DNA from: Massilia polaris
GTDB taxonomy: Bacteria; Pseudomonadota; Gammaproteobacteria; Burkholderiales; Burkholderiaceae_D
NCBI RefSeq assembly: GCF_012927275.1
Contig: NZ_JABBGG010000006.1
Coordinates: 1-64,000, forward strand
DNA length: 64,000 nucleotides
Direction of reading: 5' to 3'
Part shown: positions 17,215-24,524 of the stretch, in pieces
How the letters are laid out: each line of letters opens with the position of its first letter
Numbering within the stretch: position 1 is the stretch's first letter
Translations under genes and position numbers: made by a program
Notes under the pieces: generated by a model
What the model saw: the letters and a program-made list of their open reading frames with translations, nothing else
Told to the model about the DNA's origin: nothing
The model's database searches: none

Positions 17215-17427
17215 TTAGTGAGCCTTCGACAGGATCAGCAGCCAGCGGCTGAACAGCAGGATCTCGACGTGGCCTGGCTCGACGCCGGTATCGCATTCGA
17301 TGAACGGGTTGACCGCATAGAAGCGCTTGCGGAAATCGCGCGTCACCAGCATTTCGCGACGACCGAAGCGGATCATGAAAGGAGTTGGGGCGTATTCCAT
17401 ACCGAAGGTGCTGTTCAAGGTGGTCAT
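17215..17427 (-). CDS. Small orphan protein, probably LexA-controlled
   Basis: 70 residues from an ATG at 17427 with AAAGGAC upstream. The sequence (MTTLNSTFGMEYAPTPFMIR, then GRREMLVTRDFRKRFYAVNP, ending EILLFSRWLLILSKAH) is basic and has an amphipathic or hydrophobic C-terminal helix. No signal peptide or known domain. Two adjacent LexA boxes (17483-17517) lie 55-90 bases upstream, so it is probably DNA-damage induced. By analogy with other small SOS proteins it might act at the membrane or on cell division. That is inference from context only. Confidence 0.6.
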   Translation of the reverse strand: MTTLNSTFGMEYAPTPFMIRFGRREMLVTRDFRKRFYAVNPFIECDTGVEPGHVEILLFSRWLLILSKAH

Positions 17428-17482
17428 GACAAGGTCCTTTAAAGGTTTGCGTTGATCGAGTGATTCCAGAATAGCACAGCCA

Positions 17483-17498
17483 CTGTATAAATCCACAG
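17483..17498. promoter_or_regulatory. LexA (SOS) box 1
   Basis: CTGTATAAATCCACAG fits the CTG-N10-CAG LexA core exactly and has an AT-rich centre. It lies 56 bases upstream of the orphan gene start at 17427 and 69 bases from the divergent PAP2 gene. Confidence 0.75.
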
Positions 17499-17501
17499 CT
17501 A

Positions 17502-17517
17502 CTGTACGAATAAACAG
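17502..17517. promoter_or_regulatory. LexA (SOS) box 2
   Basis: TACTGTACGAATAAACAGTT contains the full CTG-N10-CAG core flanked by TA and TT, close to the E. coli consensus TACTGTATATATATACAGTA. It is centred 19 bases from box 1, so two LexA dimers could bind nearly side by side. Confidence 0.8.
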
Positions 17518-17567
17518 TTATTTTTAGATGTGTGGTTTTTTGACCAACTGCCGGAATCGATGTCTCC

Positions 17568-18281
17568 ATGAAAGAAGTTTACCCCCGCGTTCACAAGTTC
17601 ATTGCCGCGCGCCTGACCCCCGGTGAAGAACTGGGCCTCCATTTCACGGTCGGCATCGCGCTGATGCTGTGCGCCGCCTGGGTGTTCGGCGGCATTGCGG
17701 AGGAAGTCGTCGACGCGGAAGAGATCACGATCCTGGATGAATGGCTTGCGCGCTGGTTCAACGCGCGCGCCACGCCCGCCTTTACGCAGGCGATGCTGTA
17801 CCTGACGCACGCTCACAATACGGCCGGCATGCTGGTCATGACGAGCGTGCTCGGCATTTATTTTTACCTGCGCAAGGCGCCGTACTGGCTGCTGGCGCTG
17901 CTTGTTTCGGTGCCGGGTGGAATGCTGCTGAACGTCGTGCTCAAGCATATTTTCCAGCGCGCACGACCGAGCCTGGACAACCCGCTGCTCACCTTGACCA
18001 CCTACAGTTTCCCCAGCGGGCACACGGTCGCGGCCACGCTGTTGTATGGGCTGGTCGCGGCGTACCTGGTCTGTGTCGCAAGCCGCTGGAAGGCGCGCTG
18101 CCTGATCGTGCTTGGCGCGTGCGTGATGGTGGGCCTGGTGGGCCTGAGCCGCATGTATCTGGGCGTGCATTACCTGAGCGATGTGCTGGCCGCAATCGCC
18201 GAGGGATGCGGCTGGCTGGCCGTCTGCATTACCGGGGTGTCGACCTTGCGCCGGCGCCGCGCCGCCCGGGCGACCGCCTGA
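17568..18281 (+). CDS. PAP2-family membrane phosphatase
   Basis: 237 residues with about five or six transmembrane helices. The three PAP2 signature motifs are visible: KHIFQRARP (about residue 127), PSGH in YSFPSGHTVAA (about 147) and SRMYLGVHYLSDV (about 194), with the catalytic histidines in motifs 2 and 3. The family dephosphorylates phosphatidic acid, undecaprenyl pyrophosphate or related lipids at the membrane. An N-terminal 35-residue cytoplasmic segment precedes the first helix. Its start is only 51 bases from LexA box 2, so it could share SOS control. The metallophosphoesterase gene follows 92 bases later. Confidence 0.9.
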   Translation: MKEVYPRVHKFIAARLTPGEELGLHFTVGIALMLCAAWVFGGIAEEVVDAEEITILDEWLARWFNARATPAFTQAMLYLTHAHNTAGMLVMTSVLGIYFYLRKAPYWLLALLVSVPGGMLLNVVLKHIFQRARPSLDNPLLTLTTYSFPSGHTVAATLLYGLVAAYLVCVASRWKARCLIVLGACVMVGLVGLSRMYLGVHYLSDVLAAIAEGCGWLAVCITGVSTLRRRRAARATA

Positions 18282-18373
18282 AACGCCATCCGTGTGGCCG
18301 GTCAGGACGAAGTCGGGGTAATGTTGGCACCTTGCGCCGGCGGAAACCGCGAAGCGCGTCCCGAGGAGTTGAC

Positions 18374-19210
18374 ATGCGTACCCTGGTTCACTTGTCCGAC
18401 CTTCATTTTGGCCGGGTCGATGAGGAATTGTTGGTCCCGCTTCGCGACCTGGTGCACCGCATCGCGCCGGACGTGGTGGTGGTGTCGGGCGACCTGACCC
18501 AGCGTGCCAGGAGCGGGCAGTTCGAGCAGGCGAAGGCCTGGCTCGATACCTTGCCCGGGCCGCAGATTATCGTGCCCGGCAATCACGACATTTCGCTGTA
18601 CAACGTGTTCCGCCGCTTCGTGTTGCCGCTCGACCGCTTCAAGCGCTATATCACCGATGAGCTCGAACCGGTGTACATGGACGATGAGATCGCAGTGATG
18701 GGTGTTAACACCGCGCGTTCGCTCACGTTCAAGGACGGGCGCGTGAACCACGAACAGGTGGCGGCGATCCGCGCCAGGCTCGGCGGGCTGGACCGCCATA
18801 TCACGCGCATTGTCGTTACCCACCATCCGTTCGACCTGCCGGCGCATGCAGATGAAGGGGACCTGGTCGACCGTGCGCCGATGGCGATGGCGGCGTTCTC
18901 CGAGTGCGGCGTCGATTTGCTGCTGTCGGGGCACATGCACGCCAGTCATTCGGGCAGTACCGCGGACCGCTATCAGATGAGCGAGTACGCGGCGCTGGTG
19001 GTCCAGGCGGGTACGGCGACATCAACCCGCGGACGCGGCGAGGTGAACTCTTTTAACGTGGTGCGGGTCGAACATGACAAGGTGGAGGTCGATCGCTACG
19101 GCTGGGATATGGTGGGGAAGATGTTCTCGGTGATCAGTACCGAGAAGTTTCTTCGGTCAGGGAATGTGTGGGCCGCGCACACGGATGGCTTGTACGCGGC
19201 AGGGTTGTGA
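18374..19210 (+). CDS. Calcineurin-like metallophosphoesterase
   Basis: 278 residues. All dimetal motifs are present in order: LSDLHFG (Asp, His), VVSGDLTQRA (Asp), VPGNHDISLYN (Asn, His), VVTHHPF (His) and LSGHMHASHS (two His). This arrangement is that of the CpdA/Icc-like class III phosphodiesterases. The nucleotide or phospholipid substrate is not evident, and a direct cAMP phosphodiesterase role is only a possibility. GAGGAG precedes the ATG at 18374. A much longer upstream open frame runs antisense-like through the PAP2 gene and is not used. Confidence 0.9.
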   Translation: MRTLVHLSDLHFGRVDEELLVPLRDLVHRIAPDVVVVSGDLTQRARSGQFEQAKAWLDTLPGPQIIVPGNHDISLYNVFRRFVLPLDRFKRYITDELEPVYMDDEIAVMGVNTARSLTFKDGRVNHEQVAAIRARLGGLDRHITRIVVTHHPFDLPAHADEGDLVDRAPMAMAAFSECGVDLLLSGHMHASHSGSTADRYQMSEYAALVVQAGTATSTRGRGEVNSFNVVRVEHDKVEVDRYGWDMVGKMFSVISTEKFLRSGNVWAAHTDGLYAAGL

Positions 19211-19255
19211 GGGCAGGTACCGTCGCCGCCCGATCAGATAAGGTGCATGCGCCGG

Positions 19256-20650
19256 TCAGATCCAGTATTCGGTCAGCCGCGCGGCCCATTCCTTGAGGCG
19301 GTCCGCCCATGGCCGGTCGCGCCATTTTTCCAGTGTCACTTGCTTCGAATCGCGCAAATCTTCGTTGAACGCGCTCTCCATCTCCGTCCCGAAGGCGGGA
19401 TCAAGCACCACAACGTTGAGCTCGTAGTTGTGCAGGAAGCTGCGCCGGTCGATATTGGCCGACCCGACCGTCGACCACGATCCGTCGATCACCGCCGCCT
19501 TCGCGTGCAGTACCGCGACCTGCAGTTCGTAAATCTTCACGCCGTTTTCCAGCAACTCGTCATAAAACGCCCGTCCCGCGTGGAACACCAGTCCATGGTC
19601 GGTGACGCCCGGCAGCACCAGTTTGACGTCCACGCCGCGCCGCGCAGCCGCGCTGAGTTCGCGCACGATCTGCGGGTCCGGAACAAAGTAAGCCGACGTA
19701 ACATGGATCGATTTCTTCGCTTCCCGGATCGCCACCACGAACGATTTGTAAATCTCGGAATCCCGCCCCGGCTCGGTGGCAAGCACGCGCAGCACCTTGT
19801 CGCCCGCCGGCGCAAGTTTCGGGAAGTACTCGCGCTGCGGCAGTTCGCCTGCTTCTTGCTGCACCCATGCATTGATGAAGGTCCACTGCAAAGCGGCGAC
19901 AGCCGGCCCGTCGATCTTGATGTGCGTATCGCGCCAGCCGACATCCTTTGCGTTGACCGTCGCCGGTGTGCGGCGCGAACGGAAGAAGGAGCTGTTGGCG
20001 TAGGTGCTGCTGATGTTGAGGCCGCCCGTAAATGCCGCACGCCCATCAACGATCATCAGCTTGCGGTGGTCGCGGTTGTTGATTTCCCATTTGCCGCCGC
20101 GCGCCGCGGGATTGACCGGGTTAAACGCAATCAGGCTGATGCCCGCATTGCGCATGCGTTCGAAGAACTCCTTCGGCGTGCCGATGGTGCCGACGCTGTC
20201 GTACAGTACGTTGACGGTGACGCCTTGTTTCTGCTTCTCGATGAGAATGTCGGCAAACTGTATGCCGATTTCATCCTGGTCGAAAATGTAGGTCTCGAGG
20301 TTGATCGTGGTCGTGGCGGCCTTGGCCGCTTCCATCATCGCGCGCATGGTTGCCGGGCCATCGAACAGCAGCGTTACCTTGTTGCCGGCAATAAGGGGCA
20401 CGCCGGTCGCCGCTTCTTCCAGCACCGCCAGTTCCTTGAGGTCGGGCGCCGCATGCGCCCAACGTCGCTTCAACAGCTCGGCTGCCTGTTTCCCCTGCAA
20501 TCGGCCTTTCGGCGTCGCAACGGTCGGATTTGCCTTGGCGACCGGGGTTTGATTGAATTCGGACGAATCAGGCAGTGAGGCGCAAGCCGCCATGCTTGCC
20601 CCGACCACCAATGTTGCCAACGAGGTGGCCAACCAGCGCGCGACGTTCAT
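19256..20650 (-). CDS. Phospholipase D / cardiolipin synthase-like lipoprotein
   Basis: 464 residues. The N-terminus MNVARWLATSLATLVVGASM followed by AACAS gives a lipobox with an acylated Cys. Two HKD motifs are intact: NRDHRKLMIVDGRAAFTGG and VAVLHAKAAVIDGSWS, each followed by a GSxNxD-type element (TGGLNISS, VGSANIDRR). It resembles ClsC/YmdC-type phospholipase D enzymes that transfer phosphatidyl groups. As a lipoprotein it would work at the periplasmic face. Its start overlaps the stop of the upstream gene (ATGA), so the two are translationally coupled and under the GTNCG box at 22799. Confidence 0.92.
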   Translation of the reverse strand: MNVARWLATSLATLVVGASMAACASLPDSSEFNQTPVAKANPTVATPKGRLQGKQAAELLKRRWAHAAPDLKELAVLEEAATGVPLIAGNKVTLLFDGPATMRAMMEAAKAATTTINLETYIFDQDEIGIQFADILIEKQKQGVTVNVLYDSVGTIGTPKEFFERMRNAGISLIAFNPVNPAARGGKWEINNRDHRKLMIVDGRAAFTGGLNISSTYANSSFFRSRRTPATVNAKDVGWRDTHIKIDGPAVAALQWTFINAWVQQEAGELPQREYFPKLAPAGDKVLRVLATEPGRDSEIYKSFVVAIREAKKSIHVTSAYFVPDPQIVRELSAAARRGVDVKLVLPGVTDHGLVFHAGRAFYDELLENGVKIYELQVAVLHAKAAVIDGSWSTVGSANIDRRSFLHNYELNVVVLDPAFGTEMESAFNEDLRDSKQVTLEKWRDRPWADRLKEWAARLTEYWI

Positions 20651-22740
20651 TTTGTTCCCCTTGCTTGAATGCCGGGCTCGCCCGGCGCACTATCTTTTGG
20701 CCCAATGAAAAATTGGATCGGCGCGGCCACAAAGCGCCGACCCAGGCTTTGGAGCAACTGAATCCCCTGGTCGAAATGGATTTCACGGGCGCGTAGCGCC
20801 ACCCACAGCGCCAACCCGAAGCTGACCACGAGGTTGACGGTGCCAATGGCGAAGAAGCCGGCCACCGACAGCGCCACCAGGCGCCAGGTGACGTTGTTGT
20901 CGAGCGCCACCATCGCGGTGGAGAAATTGGCGGCGGAGAAGGTGACGTGGCGAATGTCGAGCGGCAGCCCGAGCAGGTAGCCAAGCGTGCCCATCGTGCC
21001 AAGCAGGATGCCGAAGAAGAAGTTACCCATCAGGCCGCCGAGATTGTTCTCGACATAGGCGGCAAAGCGCGGCATGCGTTCCGGTCCCAGCAAGCGTCCG
21101 AGCCGGCGCAGCTGCGACACGCGCTGCGCCATGCGCGTGTACAGCGCCTTGTTGTCGTAGTAGCCGGAAATCAGGCCGGCGACGAACAGGCAGACGCCGG
21201 CAATCGCCGCGTAGAACAATGCCAGGCTGTTAAGCGGGTCGATGTCGTGCAGTAAGCCAAGCGCCTTCTGGGGTGTGACAAGGTGCTTGCCCGTCATCCA
21301 TTGCCAGCCGTACGCAATCGCCCATGCGCTTGGAATCACGGTCGCGAGGTTGCCGAACACCGCGATGGTTTGGGTGCGGAACACCTTGTTGACCAGTTCG
21401 GCCATGCTGTCGATGTCGAGGTGGCGGCCTTCCTTGACCGATAGTTCGGCGGCAATGCGGGAGGCCGTCATCGCGGGCTGCTTGGTGGCGATCGTGAAGT
21501 GCAGTATATGGATCAGCACGAAGCCGAGCGAGTAGTTCATGCTGAACAGGAACGCCTCAACCAAGGGCGCGGCGCGCAGGTAGCCGAACAGGATCTTGAT
21601 CAGCGCCATCACGCCGACGATGAAGCCGGCGCCCGCGGAGGACAGGAACATGTGCCCGAGCTGGCCGCGGGTATCGGCAATGTAGTGTTCGCCGGTGCGG
21701 CTGGCATTTTCGGTGACGTTGCGCGCCAGCAGGTCGATGTTGTCCGCCACCAGGTCGCGCATCACGTATTTATTGTTGTGCGCTTCCACCAGTTCGCGCG
21801 CCAGCGAGATGGCTGCGGCCCGGTGCGGTGTGGGCGGCGCGACACTGGCCAACGCTGCATCGCTGGCGATGATGTCCAGGTCCAGCGTGGGCACGGCCGG
21901 CAGTTCTCCGCTGACGTCGACCAGGAACAGCAGCTTGCGCAGCCGCTCGATGCTCTGGCTCAGTGCGACCAGCAGGTAGGTCAGTGCAACGCTGGTGCCC
22001 TGGCTCGATGCATTGCGGCGGATCTTGGCCACCACGGTATCGCACTGGTCGAGCATGACCAGCAGGTGCTTGGCGTCGTCCAGGTCGCCCTCGGCGCCAT
22101 CCAGCAGGCGGGCATAGCCGTCGAGGTAGTCGTTGACCTCGATGTTCTGCATCAGGAAGGGCGAGTCGAAGTCCTCGATCGCCGCATGGCTGCGGATCAG
22201 GCGCGGCTCCAGGCCCAGTGCGCAGACGCGGCAGGAGAGGGTGCGGATCGCTTCCAGCATGCCCAGCACGGTTGCCTGGCGCACCTTGGCCGGCGCTGCA
22301 TCCGCGACAGGCGGGGCGTGGTTCACGACGTCGAACAGTTCCAGCCAGTACACCGCCGGGACGGCATTCACCCACAGGTAATCGGTCTCGACGTACAGCA
22401 CCTGGTCGATCGCGTCCGCCAGATAGGTGTCGCCCAGCGCGGGCGGCAGGAAACGGTAGGCGAAGCGCGCCTTGAGCTCGGTGACGAAGCCATCGTTGGA
22501 GAGGATGCCGATGTCCGTGTAGAGGCTGGCATGGCGGCGGCTTTCGAGCAGGCGTGTCATGTAGCTGTGCAACGCCGACGCTTGCGCGGGCTGGCCCTTC
22601 AGCAGCTGGCACAGCAGGCGCACGCGCTGGATGGCGTACTCGGTATCGCGTGGCCGGCGCGGGCGCAACTGGTGCACCAGCTCGACGAGAACGTCGATAC
22701 GGTCACTGTGGGGATCGATCCGTTCAAGGGTGGAAAGCAT
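20647..22740 (-). CDS. Gcr-type 'site-specific recombinase' family membrane protein
   Basis: 697 residues. The N-terminal half is soluble and helical. The C-terminal half has several transmembrane segments (around GAGFIVGVMALIKILFGYL, LFYAAIAGVCLFVAGLISGY, FFFGILLGTMGTLGYLLGLP, LVALSVAGFFAIGTVNLVVS). This matches the Neisseria gcr family (SpecificRecomb), named from old genetics. Neither a tyrosine- nor a serine-recombinase active site is visible, so an envelope function is more likely than recombination. It is coupled to a phospholipase D lipoprotein and carries the GTNCG box promoter, which supports a membrane-stress role. Confidence 0.85.
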   Translation of the reverse strand: MLSTLERIDPHSDRIDVLVELVHQLRPRRPRDTEYAIQRVRLLCQLLKGQPAQASALHSYMTRLLESRRHASLYTDIGILSNDGFVTELKARFAYRFLPPALGDTYLADAIDQVLYVETDYLWVNAVPAVYWLELFDVVNHAPPVADAAPAKVRQATVLGMLEAIRTLSCRVCALGLEPRLIRSHAAIEDFDSPFLMQNIEVNDYLDGYARLLDGAEGDLDDAKHLLVMLDQCDTVVAKIRRNASSQGTSVALTYLLVALSQSIERLRKLLFLVDVSGELPAVPTLDLDIIASDAALASVAPPTPHRAAAISLARELVEAHNNKYVMRDLVADNIDLLARNVTENASRTGEHYIADTRGQLGHMFLSSAGAGFIVGVMALIKILFGYLRAAPLVEAFLFSMNYSLGFVLIHILHFTIATKQPAMTASRIAAELSVKEGRHLDIDSMAELVNKVFRTQTIAVFGNLATVIPSAWAIAYGWQWMTGKHLVTPQKALGLLHDIDPLNSLALFYAAIAGVCLFVAGLISGYYDNKALYTRMAQRVSQLRRLGRLLGPERMPRFAAYVENNLGGLMGNFFFGILLGTMGTLGYLLGLPLDIRHVTFSAANFSTAMVALDNNVTWRLVALSVAGFFAIGTVNLVVSFGLALWVALRAREIHFDQGIQLLQSLGRRFVAAPIQFFIGPKDSAPGEPGIQARGTK

Positions 22741-22798
22741 GGCCGGCGAGACATTTGATACTAAAGATACAGTGTACTTCGCTTACGCCGGGAACTTT

Positions 22799-22812
22799 GT
22801 TCGGTAGCGTAC
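22799..22812 (-). promoter_or_regulatory. GTNCG box (candidate Crp/Fnr-type operator)
   Basis: GTTCGGTAGCGTAC. It lies 59 bases before the start of the Gcr-family gene. On that strand TACACT at 22776-22771 follows after exactly 22 bases. No comparable -10 is seen toward the divergent aminotransferase gene. Confidence 0.75.
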
Positions 22813-22927
22813 AAACTCAGCCATAGAAGCCAAGCGCTGCACGCGCTAAGGCCATCGGTTACACTTTAAAAGGACGCATGGGCTGCCGACAGAGCGGCGC
22901 GCGGAATCACAACTATTGGGGAAGAAT

Positions 22928-23764
22928 ATGTACCTGACTTATTTCAAGGGACAATGGGCCGAAGGCAATACACCCTTGTTTGGGGCGATGGATCACAGCG
23001 TATGGCTGGGCTCGTCCGTGTTCGATGGCGCGCGCGCCGTGCGCGGCCACCTGCCTGACCTGCGCCTGCACCTGAAGCGGGTCATCAAGTCCGCGCAGCA
23101 ACTCGGCCTGAACTGTCCTTACACCGTCGATGAGATGGAAACGCTGGTGCGCGAGGGCGTCGCCAAATTCCCGGCCGATGCGGAGCTGTACATCAGGCCG
23201 CTTGTGTACGCCGCCGACGGCTTCCTGATTCCCGATGCGGACAAGAGCGGTTTCGCACTGACCTTGTTCGACGCGCCGATGCCCGCGTTCAGCGGATTTT
23301 CCGCCTGCCTGTCGGCGCTGCGCCGTCCGGATTCGAGCATGGCGCCGACCGACGCCAAGGCCTCGGCGCTGTACGCCAATACCACCCGCGCATTGCGCGA
23401 AGCGAAAGAGCGCGGTTACGACAACGCCGTCGTTCTGGACAGCCGCGGGAAGGTTGCCGAGTTTGCGTCGTCGAACCTGTTCCTCGTGACTGCGGCGGGG
23501 GAAGTGGCAACGCCGGTGCCGAACGGAACGTTCCTGGCCGGCATTACACGGGCGCGCGTGATGGCGTTGCTGGAAGAGGCGGGTGTCAAGGTGGTTGAGC
23601 GTACCGTCGAGCCGGCGGAGCTGGACAGCGCAAAGGAGATTTTCAGCACCGGTAATTACGCCAAGGTTACGCCCTGCGTGCGGTATGAGGAGCGCACCCT
23701 GGAGGCCGGGCCGGTCGCGACGCTGGCGCGCGACCGGTACCTGGCCTTTATGGAACAGGAGTAA
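22928..23764 (+). CDS. Class IV aminotransferase, branched-chain type
   Basis: 278 residues. The fold-type IV PLP signature is clear: SVFDGARAVRGHLPDLRLHL at the N-terminus, the PLP lysine in APTDAKASALYAN, and the phosphate-binding EFASSNLFLVT with the later TGNYAKVTPC. It is most like short branched-chain aminotransferases (IlvE) but lacks about 30 residues of the E. coli enzyme, so a D-amino-acid or 4-amino-4-deoxychorismate branch cannot be excluded. The ATG at 22928 is preferred over a TTG four codons earlier. It is transcribed divergently from the Gcr operon and appears metabolic. Confidence 0.85.
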   Translation: MYLTYFKGQWAEGNTPLFGAMDHSVWLGSSVFDGARAVRGHLPDLRLHLKRVIKSAQQLGLNCPYTVDEMETLVREGVAKFPADAELYIRPLVYAADGFLIPDADKSGFALTLFDAPMPAFSGFSACLSALRRPDSSMAPTDAKASALYANTTRALREAKERGYDNAVVLDSRGKVAEFASSNLFLVTAAGEVATPVPNGTFLAGITRARVMALLEEAGVKVVERTVEPAELDSAKEIFSTGNYAKVTPCVRYEERTLEAGPVATLARDRYLAFMEQE

Positions 23765-23802
23765 GCATTGGGGGTGTTCGACATGCCCAAGGATTGAAGC
23801 GC

Positions 23803-24372
23803 TTATTTCGCCTTCGGGATCGCGGTCGGCTTGATGTCGCCGCAATCGACGCCGAGCCAGCGTCCGCTTGCATCCATGTTCATCGTTTCCGGCTTTCCGC
23901 TGGCGCTGGTGGTGACCTTCATCTTCATCGAATAATCGGAGTCGCTGTTGAAGGTCACCTGGCCGTCGCCGTTGGCGTCGGGCTTGCTGCAACGGAACGA
24001 TACCTTCATCGTATTGCCCACCACCGCCGAGCGCTTGTGGGTGCAGTTTCCAACTTCCTGCATGGGCATCGTGTTGGCCGCCGCCATCTCGCGCGTCATG
24101 CACATCTTGACCGACATGCTGCCGCCGGCGCCAACAGTGGGCATCTGCATGCCATTTTTCGCCATCATGTCCTGCATCTGCTTGCGCTGCTCGGGCGTCA
24201 TCTGCGCCATCTGCTCATGCACCATCGCCATCGCCTGTTCCAGCTGGCCATTGCTGCTTTGCATCTTGTTATTGATCTCCCACAAACCAGGCTTCATGTT
24301 TTGCGCAGAACATGGCAACGCGATAAAAATCGCCGAGCTTATAACGGCAAGTGCGGTAAGTCGGACTGGCAT
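23803..24372 (-). CDS. DUF3617-type periplasmic protein
   Basis: 189 residues with a Sec signal (MPVRLTALAVISSAIFIALP, cleaved after CSA). The mature start NMKPGLWEINNKMQSSNG and the cysteines in VKMCMTREMA, GNCTHKRS, FRCSKPDAN and GVDCGDIKP are typical of DUF3617 proteins. These are small periplasmic or outer-membrane-associated proteins of unknown function. A Met/Gln-rich helix (MAMVHEQMAQMTPEQRKQMQ) could bind metal, but this is a guess. AGGAG before the ATG fixes the start at 24372. Confidence 0.85.
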   Translation of the reverse strand: MPVRLTALAVISSAIFIALPCSAQNMKPGLWEINNKMQSSNGQLEQAMAMVHEQMAQMTPEQRKQMQDMMAKNGMQMPTVGAGGSMSVKMCMTREMAAANTMPMQEVGNCTHKRSAVVGNTMKVSFRCSKPDANGDGQVTFNSDSDYSMKMKVTTSASGKPETMNMDASGRWLGVDCGDIKPTAIPKAK

Positions 24373-24524
24373 GGATGACTCCTGGTGTGGGTTGCTTATC
24401 CCGTTAGCATAGCCGAAATCGCACGCCAGCGGCCTCGTCACGTATGCATACAAAAGAGGTTTCCCGACCTTGCTGCGTATGGCATACTTTTCTCCCGTCA
24501 CTTATTACCGATAGGAAGCATCAC

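Noticed and set aside
20647-22740. Active site-specific recombinase
   Set aside because: The name comes from the family label only; the sequence is a multi-helix membrane protein without visible Tyr- or Ser-recombinase residues.
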